Positions 1-6,961 of a stretch of 32,059 nucleotides of DNA are shown one piece after another (position 1 is the stretch's first letter; each line of letters opens with the position of its first letter). Both the position numbers and the translations under genes were made by a program. Source of the stretch: a virus; the IMG/VR virus record IMGVR_UViG_3300013111_000388, positions 1-32,059 of that record, one strand, 5' to 3'. Below the pieces are notes generated by a model. The model worked only from the letters and a program-made list of their open reading frames with translations. It made no database searches and had not been told where the DNA came from.

Positions 1-26
1 AACTGTTCAAACGTCTTCTGTGCCAT
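1..26 (-). CDS. 5' end of an unidentified gene, cut by the window edge
   Basis: An ATG at 26 (minus strand) opens a frame reading MAQKTFEQ before the window ends. It follows a purine-rich AAGG about 8 bases upstream and the TATAAT-containing element at 37-52. It is the next gene downstream of the tandem carrier-domain genes. Eight residues are too few to name a family. The start is supported by its spacing from the ribosome-binding site and by the shared upstream element. Confidence 0.55.
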
Positions 27-36
27 AAACTTAACC

Positions 37-52
37 TTCTATATTATAATTA
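37..52 (-). promoter_or_regulatory. Candidate promoter element, copy 1 of an exact 16-base repeat
   Basis: On the minus strand this reads TAATTATAATATAGAA and is followed directly by GGTTAAG and then the ATG at 26. The same 16 bases occur at 27732-27747, again followed (after five extra bases) by GGTTAAG and the phoH start. The TATAAT core lies about 17 bases before the start codon, the short spacing typical of T4-like late promoters, although the core is not the T4 consensus TATAAATA. No convincing -35 box is visible. Promoter function is an inference from position and repetition. Confidence 0.45.
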
Positions 53-91
53 ATCTCTTGTTGTTTTTTTGTATATCTTCAAATTGCTAGA

Positions 92-694
92 TCACCTACT
101 TTTCAGGGGTTTCACTATAGCGCCTTTAGCGCCGAACTTTTGTTTGGATTTGGGGCCCCCTTTCTTTGGTTTTGGTGGTTTTTTGGGATCTTCATAATTC
201 AATTCAGATGAGGACGTACCTTCGATTATGCCATAATTGTCCCCTATCATAATAACATCAACTACCCTGTCCTGTGCCATTAAACTAGTTTCTTGATCTT
301 CTACAAAAATCTCATATATAACTGGACACAACTCCTTTACTACGTTATTGGGATCAATAAAAGATGAAATCCCAGTGACGATCGCCCTATGCTCCACAAC
401 TATAATTGCTTCGTCACTGTCTTCAGATCTACGAAAATTGAGAGACCCAATGACGCCATCTCTGTGTGGTTCAGGTATTGCACTTGTTGGTAACTTTCTA
501 GAACTTATTATAATAGCAGGGTAACGTTTTCCTGCTGCATCTACAGTTCTGGATCTACTCATATGATCGATTGCTGCTTCGGTGTCGACAACAACATCTC
601 CCGACAGTGCAAGCACAGTCGAAGCCAAAACGAGCGTCCTCGACGTTTCATAAGATTGAAGTTTTCTTTTTAACTTTTCTAGTTCTTCACTCAT
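92..694 (-). CDS. Carrier-domain protein 1 (domain plus basic tail)
   Basis: This 200-residue protein is unidentified by name. Residues about 45-160 match the N-terminal domain of the two genes upstream, sharing the pattern PAIII...K, DSD, an H-A-I/C-V strand, a P.IYE strand and a final (D/N)YGI(I/V). The remaining 40 residues are a lysine/proline/glycine-rich tail (KKPPKPKKGG) with no catalytic domain. The tail matches the linker that joins the domain to an enzyme in the next gene. The ATG at 694 overlaps the upstream TGA (ATGA), so translation is probably coupled. A virion (baseplate or spike) role is inferred from the lytic domains on its paralogs. An OB-like beta fold is possible but not shown. 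Confidence 0.8.
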   Translation of the reverse strand: MSEELEKLKRKLQSYETSRTLVLASTVLALSGDVVVDTEAAIDHMSRSRTVDAAGKRYPAIIISSRKLPTSAIPEPHRDGVIGSLNFRRSEDSDEAIIVVEHRAIVTGISSFIDPNNVVKELCPVIYEIFVEDQETSLMAQDRVVDVIMIGDNYGIIEGTSSSELNYEDPKKPPKPKKGGPKSKQKFGAKGAIVKPLKSR

Positions 695-2001
695 ATCATT
701 ATCGCCTTTGTTATCAACTGTGATGACCCTTTTATAGAAGGATGTATGTGATCCATCATCTCGACTTGTGGCGTAGATCCAGCAAAACTAAATGTAGAAT
801 ACTTACTAGATATATGGTTATTGACCTCTGTAGTAAATCTACCATAATGGTCTATCTTGGATTGATTGTCGAAATCATTTTTAGTATTAACTTTTCTTGT
901 TTTACTTCCATTCCAAGGAAGGTTTACTAACATCACCCTGACCTCATATCCCGACTTTATTCCAAGAGCAACGATTGCATCAATATTCTTTTTTGCAAGA
1001 TCAGCAGTGAATGATGTATTTCTATTCTTTCCATAACCGCCTCTTGCATGCTTTCCCCAACCTGATTGACCAAGAGCATCGTTTGTCCCTGCTGATACTA
1101 TCATCACTTTTTTCTTTCCCGAAGTAGTTAGTGTCGTTTTCCCAAAATGTGCTTTAAGTCTTCGAAGTATCTGCGCTGTGGTGGCGCCCGAAAGAGCAAC
1201 GGAGGTTTTGCATTGGTAATATAAGTTCTTACCTCGACAGTGAGGGTAATTTATGATTCCTTGACCGACGGCGGCGATGGTCATTCCAGCGGCGATACTA
1301 TCCCCAACAATCAAAAATTCAGTTTCTTTGATGTCTGGTTTTTCTTTTATTGCATCTGCAAGGGATTTGCCAGGTGTTGTATTTTTTGGTGATGGTTTCG
1401 GTACACCCTTCGAGGCATCTTTTAATTTATTTGACTGCTTTTTTTTAAACTTGTCTTCCGTTTTGGGTTTGTCTTTTGGCTTAGGTGGTTTTTCCCCCTT
1501 AACATATGGCAGTCCAGATGCTTTTTGAGATCTTACTATTCCATAATTTGGTCCAAGCATTCGCACGACGCAACTTCTGTTAGTCTGCATGTCAGTACCA
1601 TCTTCCGATTCCCCAACTTCATATACGATTGTCAACATTTCAGCTGGTAATTTTGCGGGATTCACATGACTGCCCTGACCTGCGACGATGGCATAGTGCC
1701 TAGATAAAGTTATTGAGTTAGTTGTATCTGAGTCTTCATCTTTGGATACTATTCTCAAAGATGATAACACCTTATCGTGTGCTGGGGAAATTTGTGATAC
1801 GGAGATCTTTTCTGTTTTTATTATTATAGCAGGAGTAAACTCTTCACTGTACCCCACCACTCTTGATTTGGATAGGTGTGCGGCCGCAGTGCGAAGTCTA
1901 GACTCAAACGATTCGCCTGGTGTGTGTGATACCACGTCTTCGTCGAGTACCTGATTACCAGAACCTGCTTCTGTAAATAAGGAATATTTATCTTTACTCA
2001 T
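691..2001 (-). CDS. Carrier-domain protein 2 fused to an SGNH/GDSL hydrolase
   Basis: The 436-residue product has the shared domain at about 45-160, then a lysine/proline-rich linker (about 168-220), then an SGNH hydrolase at about 226-436. All SGNH blocks are visible: GDS with Ser235, Gly272 in SGATT, GTND with Asn307, and D417-x-x-H420 in DHIHPS. SGNH enzymes are serine esterases or acetyl hydrolases, often acting on acetylated polysaccharides. The substrate here is unknown. The start is the ATG at 2001, which overlaps the upstream TGA and has GGAG about 8 bases before it. A longer reading from 2064 lacks this support. The modular layout suggests a virion-borne enzyme acting on the cell envelope. 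Confidence 0.85.
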   Translation of the reverse strand: MSKDKYSLFTEAGSGNQVLDEDVVSHTPGESFESRLRTAAAHLSKSRVVGYSEEFTPAIIIKTEKISVSQISPAHDKVLSSLRIVSKDEDSDTTNSITLSRHYAIVAGQGSHVNPAKLPAEMLTIVYEVGESEDGTDMQTNRSCVVRMLGPNYGIVRSQKASGLPYVKGEKPPKPKDKPKTEDKFKKKQSNKLKDASKGVPKPSPKNTTPGKSLADAIKEKPDIKETEFLIVGDSIAAGMTIAAVGQGIINYPHCRGKNLYYQCKTSVALSGATTAQILRRLKAHFGKTTLTTSGKKKVMIVSAGTNDALGQSGWGKHARGGYGKNRNTSFTADLAKKNIDAIVALGIKSGYEVRVMLVNLPWNGSKTRKVNTKNDFDNQSKIDHYGRFTTEVNNHISSKYSTFSFAGSTPQVEMMDHIHPSIKGSSQLITKAIMI

Positions 2002-3401
2002 CTCTTGCGCTCCGCCCTCATAAATCCCGCTTTTTTGCCTGCGACATGAGTTTCTAGGCTCCAATCATTTGGTCCTAAAGTAATTGTCTGCCCCTTGGCG
2101 AACGGTATCGAGTAGGTATATCCGTCCTTACCCCTAAACCTATAGATATACCCTTCTTCCTTTACTTTTTTATTGTGGGCAGCTAAGACTTCCCTGAATT
2201 TCTTTAAGTTCTTAAGATAATTCTCCACTGTCTTTTTGGGGTTTCCTATAACTTTCCCTTTAATTGGACTATAGATTTTGGTGCCTTCGAGGGCGCCAAT
2301 ATCCAGTCCGCCGTGAGAAGTTCCTGCTGCCCTCTTTTGTCCAAATTCTGCAAAACCAGCTGGGGCGTACACGTTTCCACCTTTGCCTGAGTTTATGTAG
2401 TAATCCCATGCTTTACCCTTATTGAGTGGGTGTTTGTTGCATACTTTGGCCAGGTGTCTGCGGGGATTATACTTTTTCTGTTTGCGGCCGCGCCATCTTA
2501 CAACCTCGATATGAGTGTGAGGGAATTGATCCTTACCTTCCTTGTTCAAAGGGTCCATCATACCAGACCTGCCAACCATTCCTAAATAATCCCCAACCTC
2601 AACTTTGCCGTTTTCTAGAAGCGCTTCATTTACGGCTTGAAAATGAAAGAATTTAAGAATATAGTTATCAATAAGAGAGTCATTATTGCCAACACCCACG
2701 AGCGAGACCCTCACGCCAGCCGACCAAGAACTTCTGACACTATTGCCATACCCTGGAGCAAATCTAACCATATTATGTATAATGACATAAACTGCGATTG
2801 TGTGATTCAATTTTAAATCCTTAAATCCATTAGGTCCGTCTTCTGGTACTGGCACAACCACCAATTCGCCGCGAGGGTTGCGGTAAAACGCTGGTTTAGC
2901 TGGGGGTCGGTCGACTCCGAGTTCTATAGCACCAGACTTAATGTGAGAATCCACAATACCATAATCTGTCGACAACATTTGAACCCTAACTTCTCTAATG
3001 GTATTCTGATTGGTTGTAACATCCGTCGAAGAGTCTGTGAATTCATATATTACTGTAAATATCTCAGCAGGCATGGTAATTGCGTTTCGTCCTCCAGTAA
3101 GTCCCTCAACTGCACAATAATGCCTAATGACAGACATTGCAGTATCTGAATCGGTATCCACGGATTCTGGATTTATTAAATCCCGTGCCTTTTGGTGAGC
3201 GTCTGGGATTTGAGATATACTTATCTTTTGCGACTTCAATATCAAGGCACTCCTCGTATTCAGTAATGATTCCGTCTTTGCTGAAGCGTGTGAGTTTAGG
3301 GACTCAATATTATCCGTGATGTCGGTGCCGACTGCTTGGGTTTTTGAAGTGTCCAACGTTGTGTCGGTCATAGAATAGTGTAGATATTTTGATGATGTCA
3401 C
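1998..3401 (-). CDS. Carrier-domain protein 3 fused to a circularly permuted M23 peptidase
   Basis: The 467-residue product carries the shared domain at about 45-155, then a peptidase region. M23 (LytM-type) enzymes normally show HxxxD first, then a lone His, then HxH. Here the second half comes first: GYGN at 217-220, His253 in FFHF, a VGRSG turn and HTHIE (His295, His297). The first half follows: SHGGLDIGA (His363, Asp367) and GTKIYSPIKGKVIG. All five expected metal-binding and catalytic residues are present but rotated. Expected activity is peptidoglycan endopeptidase, probably virion-associated. The start is a GTG at 3401 with GGAGG 6 bases upstream. The ATG ten codons later is an alternative. 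Confidence 0.85.
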   Translation of the reverse strand: MTSSKYLHYSMTDTTLDTSKTQAVGTDITDNIESLNSHASAKTESLLNTRSALILKSQKISISQIPDAHQKARDLINPESVDTDSDTAMSVIRHYCAVEGLTGGRNAITMPAEIFTVIYEFTDSSTDVTTNQNTIREVRVQMLSTDYGIVDSHIKSGAIELGVDRPPAKPAFYRNPRGELVVVPVPEDGPNGFKDLKLNHTIAVYVIIHNMVRFAPGYGNSVRSSWSAGVRVSLVGVGNNDSLIDNYILKFFHFQAVNEALLENGKVEVGDYLGMVGRSGMMDPLNKEGKDQFPHTHIEVVRWRGRKQKKYNPRRHLAKVCNKHPLNKGKAWDYYINSGKGGNVYAPAGFAEFGQKRAAGTSHGGLDIGALEGTKIYSPIKGKVIGNPKKTVENYLKNLKKFREVLAAHNKKVKEEGYIYRFRGKDGYTYSIPFAKGQTITLGPNDWSLETHVAGKKAGFMRAERKR

Positions 3402-3402
3402 C

Positions 3403-3693
3403 CTAGTCCTCCGAAGAGTTTATCATCTCAAACAAGCTATCCTTTTCATCTTCGGAAATGGAGTTGTCGACCTTAGAACTCTTTTTGTGTTGTAGTGCTG
3501 CAATCTTAACTAACTGTTCATTTGACCTTTGAAGGGTTTCTAAATACTTTGCCGCCACCAGGCCAACTTCTCGATGGCGGTCGGTTGTCTCTTGCATGTA
3601 TTTCATCAGATTTGTCAACAAAACTTTCGTTGCGGCACGATCTTCGGTGACGTTTCTGGTTGCTTCTGATATTAATTCTTCAATCTCTTTCAT
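3403..3693 (-). CDS. Small helical protein of unknown function
   Basis: This 96-residue, charged protein is predicted by eye to be almost all helix, with heptad-like spacing across residues 20-70 and an acidic C-terminus (SEDEKDSLFEMINSSED). It sits between the late sigma factor and the carrier-domain genes, with its TAG directly before the GTG of the next gene. I do not recognise a family. Its place next to a gp55-like gene makes a transcription accessory role conceivable, but it does not resemble T4 gp33 and nothing in the sequence supports that directly. Confidence 0.75.
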   Translation of the reverse strand: MKEIEELISEATRNVTEDRAATKVLLTNLMKYMQETTDRHREVGLVAAKYLETLQRSNEQLVKIAALQHKKSSKVDNSISEDEKDSLFEMINSSED

Positions 3694-3705
3694 ACAATAA
3701 ATATG

Positions 3706-4410
3706 CTAAATTTGAAATTTATCACCCCGTTCATATTTGATCACAAAGTACTTATACCTTTCCCTCATCTTATTCAATGTATTTACTATCTGCTTTGTTT
3801 TGAGTCCAGTAATTTCTCTTAAATACAAATAGACCGCTTTTTTGTTTAAGATTTCTATATCCTCAACATTTTCTAAAAGTATCTTCACAGCAGACAATAC
3901 TTTCTTTTCATTATCCTTGGTGAAGAGGTTTGAACCTTGCCATCGATCAACCTCTAGTTTTAAATACCCCCAGAACTCGTACTTCTCTCGCCTATTGACA
4001 TAACCTTCATCGTTGTATATCAACCGTTCGTGCTGGTTTTCTTTGACGATCTCCTCATAAGCAACCTCTCTTTTTACTTTTGTGGAATTCTTCTTGAACT
4101 GGTGAATGAACCAATGCTTCGTAATTACGGAAAAATAAGAAAATGCTTTAGATCCTCTATTCGGGTCGTACTTGCTGAGAATAGTTGTTAACCAAACTTT
4201 ACAATCGTCTTTCAGGACATCTATGTTTGGTATGTTTGTGAAGTTATAAGTGTAGATGATCTTATCAACCATCTCACTAAAGGCGGGTTGTATATATTGT
4301 ACATACAGTTTTTCACGTTTATCTCTACTTTCAGTAGAACAATATTCGACTATTGCATCCTCGTGAACACTTGTAAAGTAATAATTTTTAGTCCTCTTCT
4401 TTCTCGGCAT
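3706..4410 (-). CDS. Late-transcription sigma factor, T4 gp55-like
   Basis: The 234-residue protein resembles the divergent sigma factors that T4-like marine phages use for late genes. The best sign is residues about 78-100, where YDPNRGSKAFSYFS is followed by ITKHWFIHQ. This corresponds to the sigma region-2 segment (compare the Y/FDP..G..F..Y....R pattern of sigma-70 proteins). The N-terminus is basic (MPRKKRTKNYY), and a long helical C-terminal part ends in KYFVIKYERGD. In T4, gp55 directs host RNA polymerase to the late promoter TATAAATA with gp33 and the sliding clamp. Neither partner is in this window. The gene overlaps the upstream one by 23 bases. Confidence 0.75.
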   Translation of the reverse strand: MPRKKRTKNYYFTSVHEDAIVEYCSTESRDKREKLYVQYIQPAFSEMVDKIIYTYNFTNIPNIDVLKDDCKVWLTTILSKYDPNRGSKAFSYFSVITKHWFIHQFKKNSTKVKREVAYEEIVKENQHERLIYNDEGYVNRREKYEFWGYLKLEVDRWQGSNLFTKDNEKKVLSAVKILLENVEDIEILNKKAVYLYLREITGLKTKQIVNTLNKMRERYKYFVIKYERGDKFQI

Positions 4411-4696
4411 CCCCTTCCTCTTCTGTTTCTATCTCTACCAGTGCCATAAGGTCACCGTACTCATCTAGAGAATCTAAAATTCCTTTCGAGTGATCAATCA
4501 AAGCTTGCAAAGTCTGATCTCCATAAAACATCTCTGCTTCGTGAATTTGTTCCACATGCATCCTGAATACACTAATCATCTCGTACACCGAGTCTATGTT
4601 AGATCCGACAATCAACATACGGCGGGCGAGTCGCGTAGCGTAGAATATCAACAACCCGTTCAATACTACTGAAAATAATAAAAACAACTCAATCAT
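4388..4696 (-). CDS. Small membrane-anchored protein of unknown function
   Basis: This is a 102-residue product. Residues 2-21 are strongly hydrophobic (IELFLLFSVVLNGLLIFYA) and read as one N-terminal membrane anchor, followed by RLARR, which would keep the rest in the cytoplasm. The remainder is helical, with a very acidic C-terminus (EIETEEEGDAEKEED). It overlaps both neighbours by a few bases in the block leading into the sigma factor gene. No enzymatic motif is visible. Confidence 0.75.
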   Translation of the reverse strand: MIELFLLFSVVLNGLLIFYATRLARRMLIVGSNIDSVYEMISVFRMHVEQIHEAEMFYGDQTLQALIDHSKGILDSLDEYGDLMALVEIETEEEGDAEKEED

Positions 4697-4949
4697 CTTT
4701 GTAAACCTTACTCTTTAAATTCTTCTTCTCTTTTTTGATTTCAGATTTTGCTTCCTCAATATGAGATTTAACAACGTCGCCAGCTTTTGCCTTAAACTTG
4801 TCCTTATCTACCTTCTGCCCTATATCGGACACAACCTTGATGATGTGATCGGATGAACATATCTCGCAGGATTCCTGCTCTTGATCCATCCTAAGAAAAG
4901 CGCTAAAATTCTCCTCACATTCTAAGCAAAGAAATTCATAAATCGGCAT
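4689..4949 (-). CDS. FmdB-type zinc-ribbon protein
   Basis: Read from the ATG at 4949, the 86-residue product begins MPIYEFLCLECEENF, the classic opening of the FmdB/CxxC_CxxC_SSSS regulatory family. A second pair follows (CEICSS), giving a four-cysteine zinc ribbon in the first 35 residues. The rest is a lysine/glutamate-rich helix. An upstream reading from 4985 would add 12 residues ahead of the family start and overlap the preceding gene. The chosen start leaves a 4-base gap and has GGAAG 10 bases upstream. Function in phages is unknown; DNA or protein binding is usual for such ribbons. A second member lies at 29224-29409. Confidence 0.75.
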   Translation of the reverse strand: MPIYEFLCLECEENFSAFLRMDQEQESCEICSSDHIIKVVSDIGQKVDKDKFKAKAGDVVKSHIEEAKSEIKKEKKNLKSKVYKDD

Positions 4950-4953
4950 TATA

Positions 4954-5160
4954 CTAATCGCTTCCAACTGTACTATTTGTTTCATTCACATCCATAAGAT
5001 GCGATGTATCAATAGTTGGAGGGTTTAATATAATAATCTCCTCGTTTTCACCCAACATTAAATCAAACCCCCTCAATACTGGGGTGATATCCGTTTGCTT
5101 CATTAGTGAGTCTTGTAGTGCCAACATAATTGCACCAAGTGCTTGATCAGATAATTTCAT
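4954..5160 (-). CDS. Small conserved-looking phage protein
   Basis: This 68-residue protein has an amphipathic first half (MKLSDQALGAIMLALQDSLM) followed by TDITPVLRGFDL and an acidic, hydrophobic stretch (ENEEIIILNPP). The style matches small proteins of unknown function that recur in marine T4-like phages. No catalytic motif is visible. Its ATG overlaps the TGA of the APS kinase gene, so it sits at the exact border between the glycan island and the phage core genes. Confidence 0.7.
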   Translation of the reverse strand: MKLSDQALGAIMLALQDSLMKQTDITPVLRGFDLMLGENEEIIILNPPTIDTSHLMDVNETNSTVGSD

Positions 5161-5699
5161 TTTTTTCCTCCTGTTTCTTCTAAAATAAAATTTACTAAAT
5201 TTTCTACCGACTGGTCAATAGTTTCCTTATTGGTGTCGATAATTAAATCTGCGTTCTTTGGTTCTTGGAATGGATCCGAAATGCCCGTAAAGTTCGGGAT
5301 ATGCTCAGGATCCGTTTTAGGTAAAAGTGCCTTTCTGTACAATCCTTTGGGATCTCTCTCAATTAAGGTTTCAATATCACACTTAACATAAACAATCCTA
5401 GACAGCGGGTTGTCAGACTTTACCTCTCTCCGTATATCATCATAAGGGTTTATTGCAGACATTACACAGACCACTTTGTTGCGGGACAAAACCTTCCCAA
5501 CAAACGAAAGTCTTCTGATATTAGTGTTCCTGTCCTCTTTTGAAAACCCAAGGTCCTTGCAGAGTCCCTCTCTATATTCGTCACCGTCGATAACCTCTAC
5601 ATTATAACCCATCTCTCTTAGGCGGGTTTGTGCTAAAAAAGTCATTGTAGACTTACCTGCGCCACTCATGCCTGTCATCTGTACAAAAATACCACTCAT
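5157..5699 (-). CDS. cysC: Adenylylsulfate (APS) kinase
   Basis: APS kinase phosphorylates adenylylsulfate with ATP to give PAPS, the sulfate donor for sulfotransferases. The 180 residues carry the family signature: P-loop GMSGAGKST (10-18), IDGD (37-40), KDLGFSKEDR (48-57) followed by NIRR, RDPKGLY (115-121) and NFTGISDPFQEP (136-147). In the usual SFISPY motif the phosphorylated Ser is replaced by Asn (SAINPY, Asn84). That Ser is not strictly needed in characterised enzymes, so activity is still plausible. It starts two bases after an adenylyltransferase-like gene and lies 2.1 kb from a sulfotransferase. CysC-like proteins in capsule loci can instead be CDP-amidate kinases (Campylobacter Cj1415 type), but the partners of that pathway are not visible here. 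Confidence 0.85.
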   Translation of the reverse strand: MSGIFVQMTGMSGAGKSTMTFLAQTRLREMGYNVEVIDGDEYREGLCKDLGFSKEDRNTNIRRLSFVGKVLSRNKVVCVMSAINPYDDIRREVKSDNPLSRIVYVKCDIETLIERDPKGLYRKALLPKTDPEHIPNFTGISDPFQEPKNADLIIDTNKETIDQSVENLVNFILEETGGKK

Positions 5700-5700
5700 A

Positions 5701-6102
5701 TTATTCTCCCAAATACCTTATTACTAAATCATGTATAGATGAGTCGACATTCTCACGCCAAGACTCATTGCTCTCTTTGATGTTGTTTCTAATTCCAGTA
5801 GCGGAAATAAACCCAATGTTCTGTGGAGGTACGTGCTCGTTAAGTTCATACCCAACTCCGCGTCCCCAATTGACACTTTCAATGTCTGGGATACAAACTA
5901 CCTCCACGTCCTGCTCACTGTATACTTTTTGTATCATTTCTACTGTCTGTTCTGTAGTAAAAGGATTCTTTTCATCGGGCGGGATATCCCTAACTGCGAT
6001 CAAGATTGGTTTACCCTCGCTTAGCTTCTGGTTGATTAACCACTTGTGTCCATTGTGAAATGGTTGCCACCTGCCAACAAACATTGCTCTCTTATTGATC
6101 AT
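5701..6102 (-). CDS. HxGH nucleotidyltransferase, adenylyl- or cytidylyl-transferring
   Basis: This 133-residue, single-domain protein has the nucleotidyltransferase hallmarks GRWQPFHNGH (10-19, with HNGH as the HxGH motif) and ISATGIR (99-105). It resembles the NMN adenylyltransferase and cytidylyltransferase-like superfamily, which also includes the catalytic fold of ATP sulfurylase. The stop codon is one base before the APS kinase start region, so the two are tightly coupled. It may supply APS or a nucleotide-linked substrate to that kinase, but family membership alone also allows NMN adenylyltransferase. It overlaps the upstream dehydrogenase by 11 bases. Confidence 0.75.
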   Translation of the reverse strand: MINKRAMFVGRWQPFHNGHKWLINQKLSEGKPILIAVRDIPPDEKNPFTTEQTVEMIQKVYSEQDVEVVCIPDIESVNWGRGVGYELNEHVPPQNIGFISATGIRNNIKESNESWRENVDSSIHDLVIRYLGE

Positions 6103-6961
6103 CCGAAATTGCCCTACCTTTTAGTTTTTCCCAATCCTTCTCTGGTCTTACATTTAAATTTGTCTTCCATGCGCCCTTCAACACCGCAAGGTCCAATCCG
6201 ATTGAATCCGCAAATGTCATAAACGCATTAATATCTTTAGGGAAACAAGACCCTCCGAAACCCATCTTACCATCTGGTCCTGGCACCTGTAAGTGTGAAT
6301 CACCTACACGTCCGTCCGATACAAAACCTCTGACGGCTTTTTCCCAATTAATCGTTCCTGTCTTCTCTGCCACCATATTCATCTCGTTCATAAAAGAAAC
6401 CTTGACGGCAAAAAACAAATTATTAAAATACTTTATCATCTCAGCTGTTTCATAATTCGTTGTTATGAAATTATTTCCAGCAAACCTCAAATTATACAAT
6501 TGCTTGACCTTATTAACTGACAAGTTTCGCTGTCCATCATCCAAGTCTGTCTCAAAACCCAATACGATTCTAGACTGGTTTAGAAAATCAAACCTAGCAT
6601 GCCGCTCAGTTAGAAACTCAGGATTAAAAACAATTTGCAAATTGGGATGCTTCCTCTTTAAACCCCTGGTTGTGCCTGGTACAACTGTTGACTTTAGCAC
6701 AAATACAGTCTTACTGCTTTGCTTCTTGCACACCTCAACTGCGTCGAATACGGACTCAACGATAGAGAGATCGATTGTACCATCACTTTTCATAGGGGTT
6801 GGAACAGATATAAACACAACATCCGTATCATTAACAACCTCCTCCAAAGTATTAAAAGACTTATCAGGATCTTTGTCAAAAATCTTTACCTCCATATATG
6901 GAATAAAAGCATGTGCGATTGCGTTTCCGACAAAACCGTTCCCAATAATACCTAACTTCAT
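6092..6961 (-). CDS. UDP-glucose/GDP-mannose dehydrogenase-like, C-terminal domain missing
   Basis: These enzymes oxidise the C6 alcohol of an NDP-sugar to a uronate in two NAD+-dependent steps. Visible motifs are the Rossmann loop GNGFVG (7-12), STVVPGTT (91-98), NPEFL (113-117), EMIKYFNN (174-181) and the catalytic Cys239 in GFGGSCFPKD. The protein ends at 289 residues, soon after the central domain, whereas typical members run about 390-450 with a third, UDP-binding domain. So it is either a compact phage form or a shortened gene with altered substrate use. It is ATGA-coupled to the epimerase upstream. Confidence 0.85.
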   Translation of the reverse strand: MKLGIIGNGFVGNAIAHAFIPYMEVKIFDKDPDKSFNTLEEVVNDTDVVFISVPTPMKSDGTIDLSIVESVFDAVEVCKKQSSKTVFVLKSTVVPGTTRGLKRKHPNLQIVFNPEFLTERHARFDFLNQSRIVLGFETDLDDGQRNLSVNKVKQLYNLRFAGNNFITTNYETAEMIKYFNNLFFAVKVSFMNEMNMVAEKTGTINWEKAVRGFVSDGRVGDSHLQVPGPDGKMGFGGSCFPKDINAFMTFADSIGLDLAVLKGAWKTNLNVRPEKDWEKLKGRAISDDQ

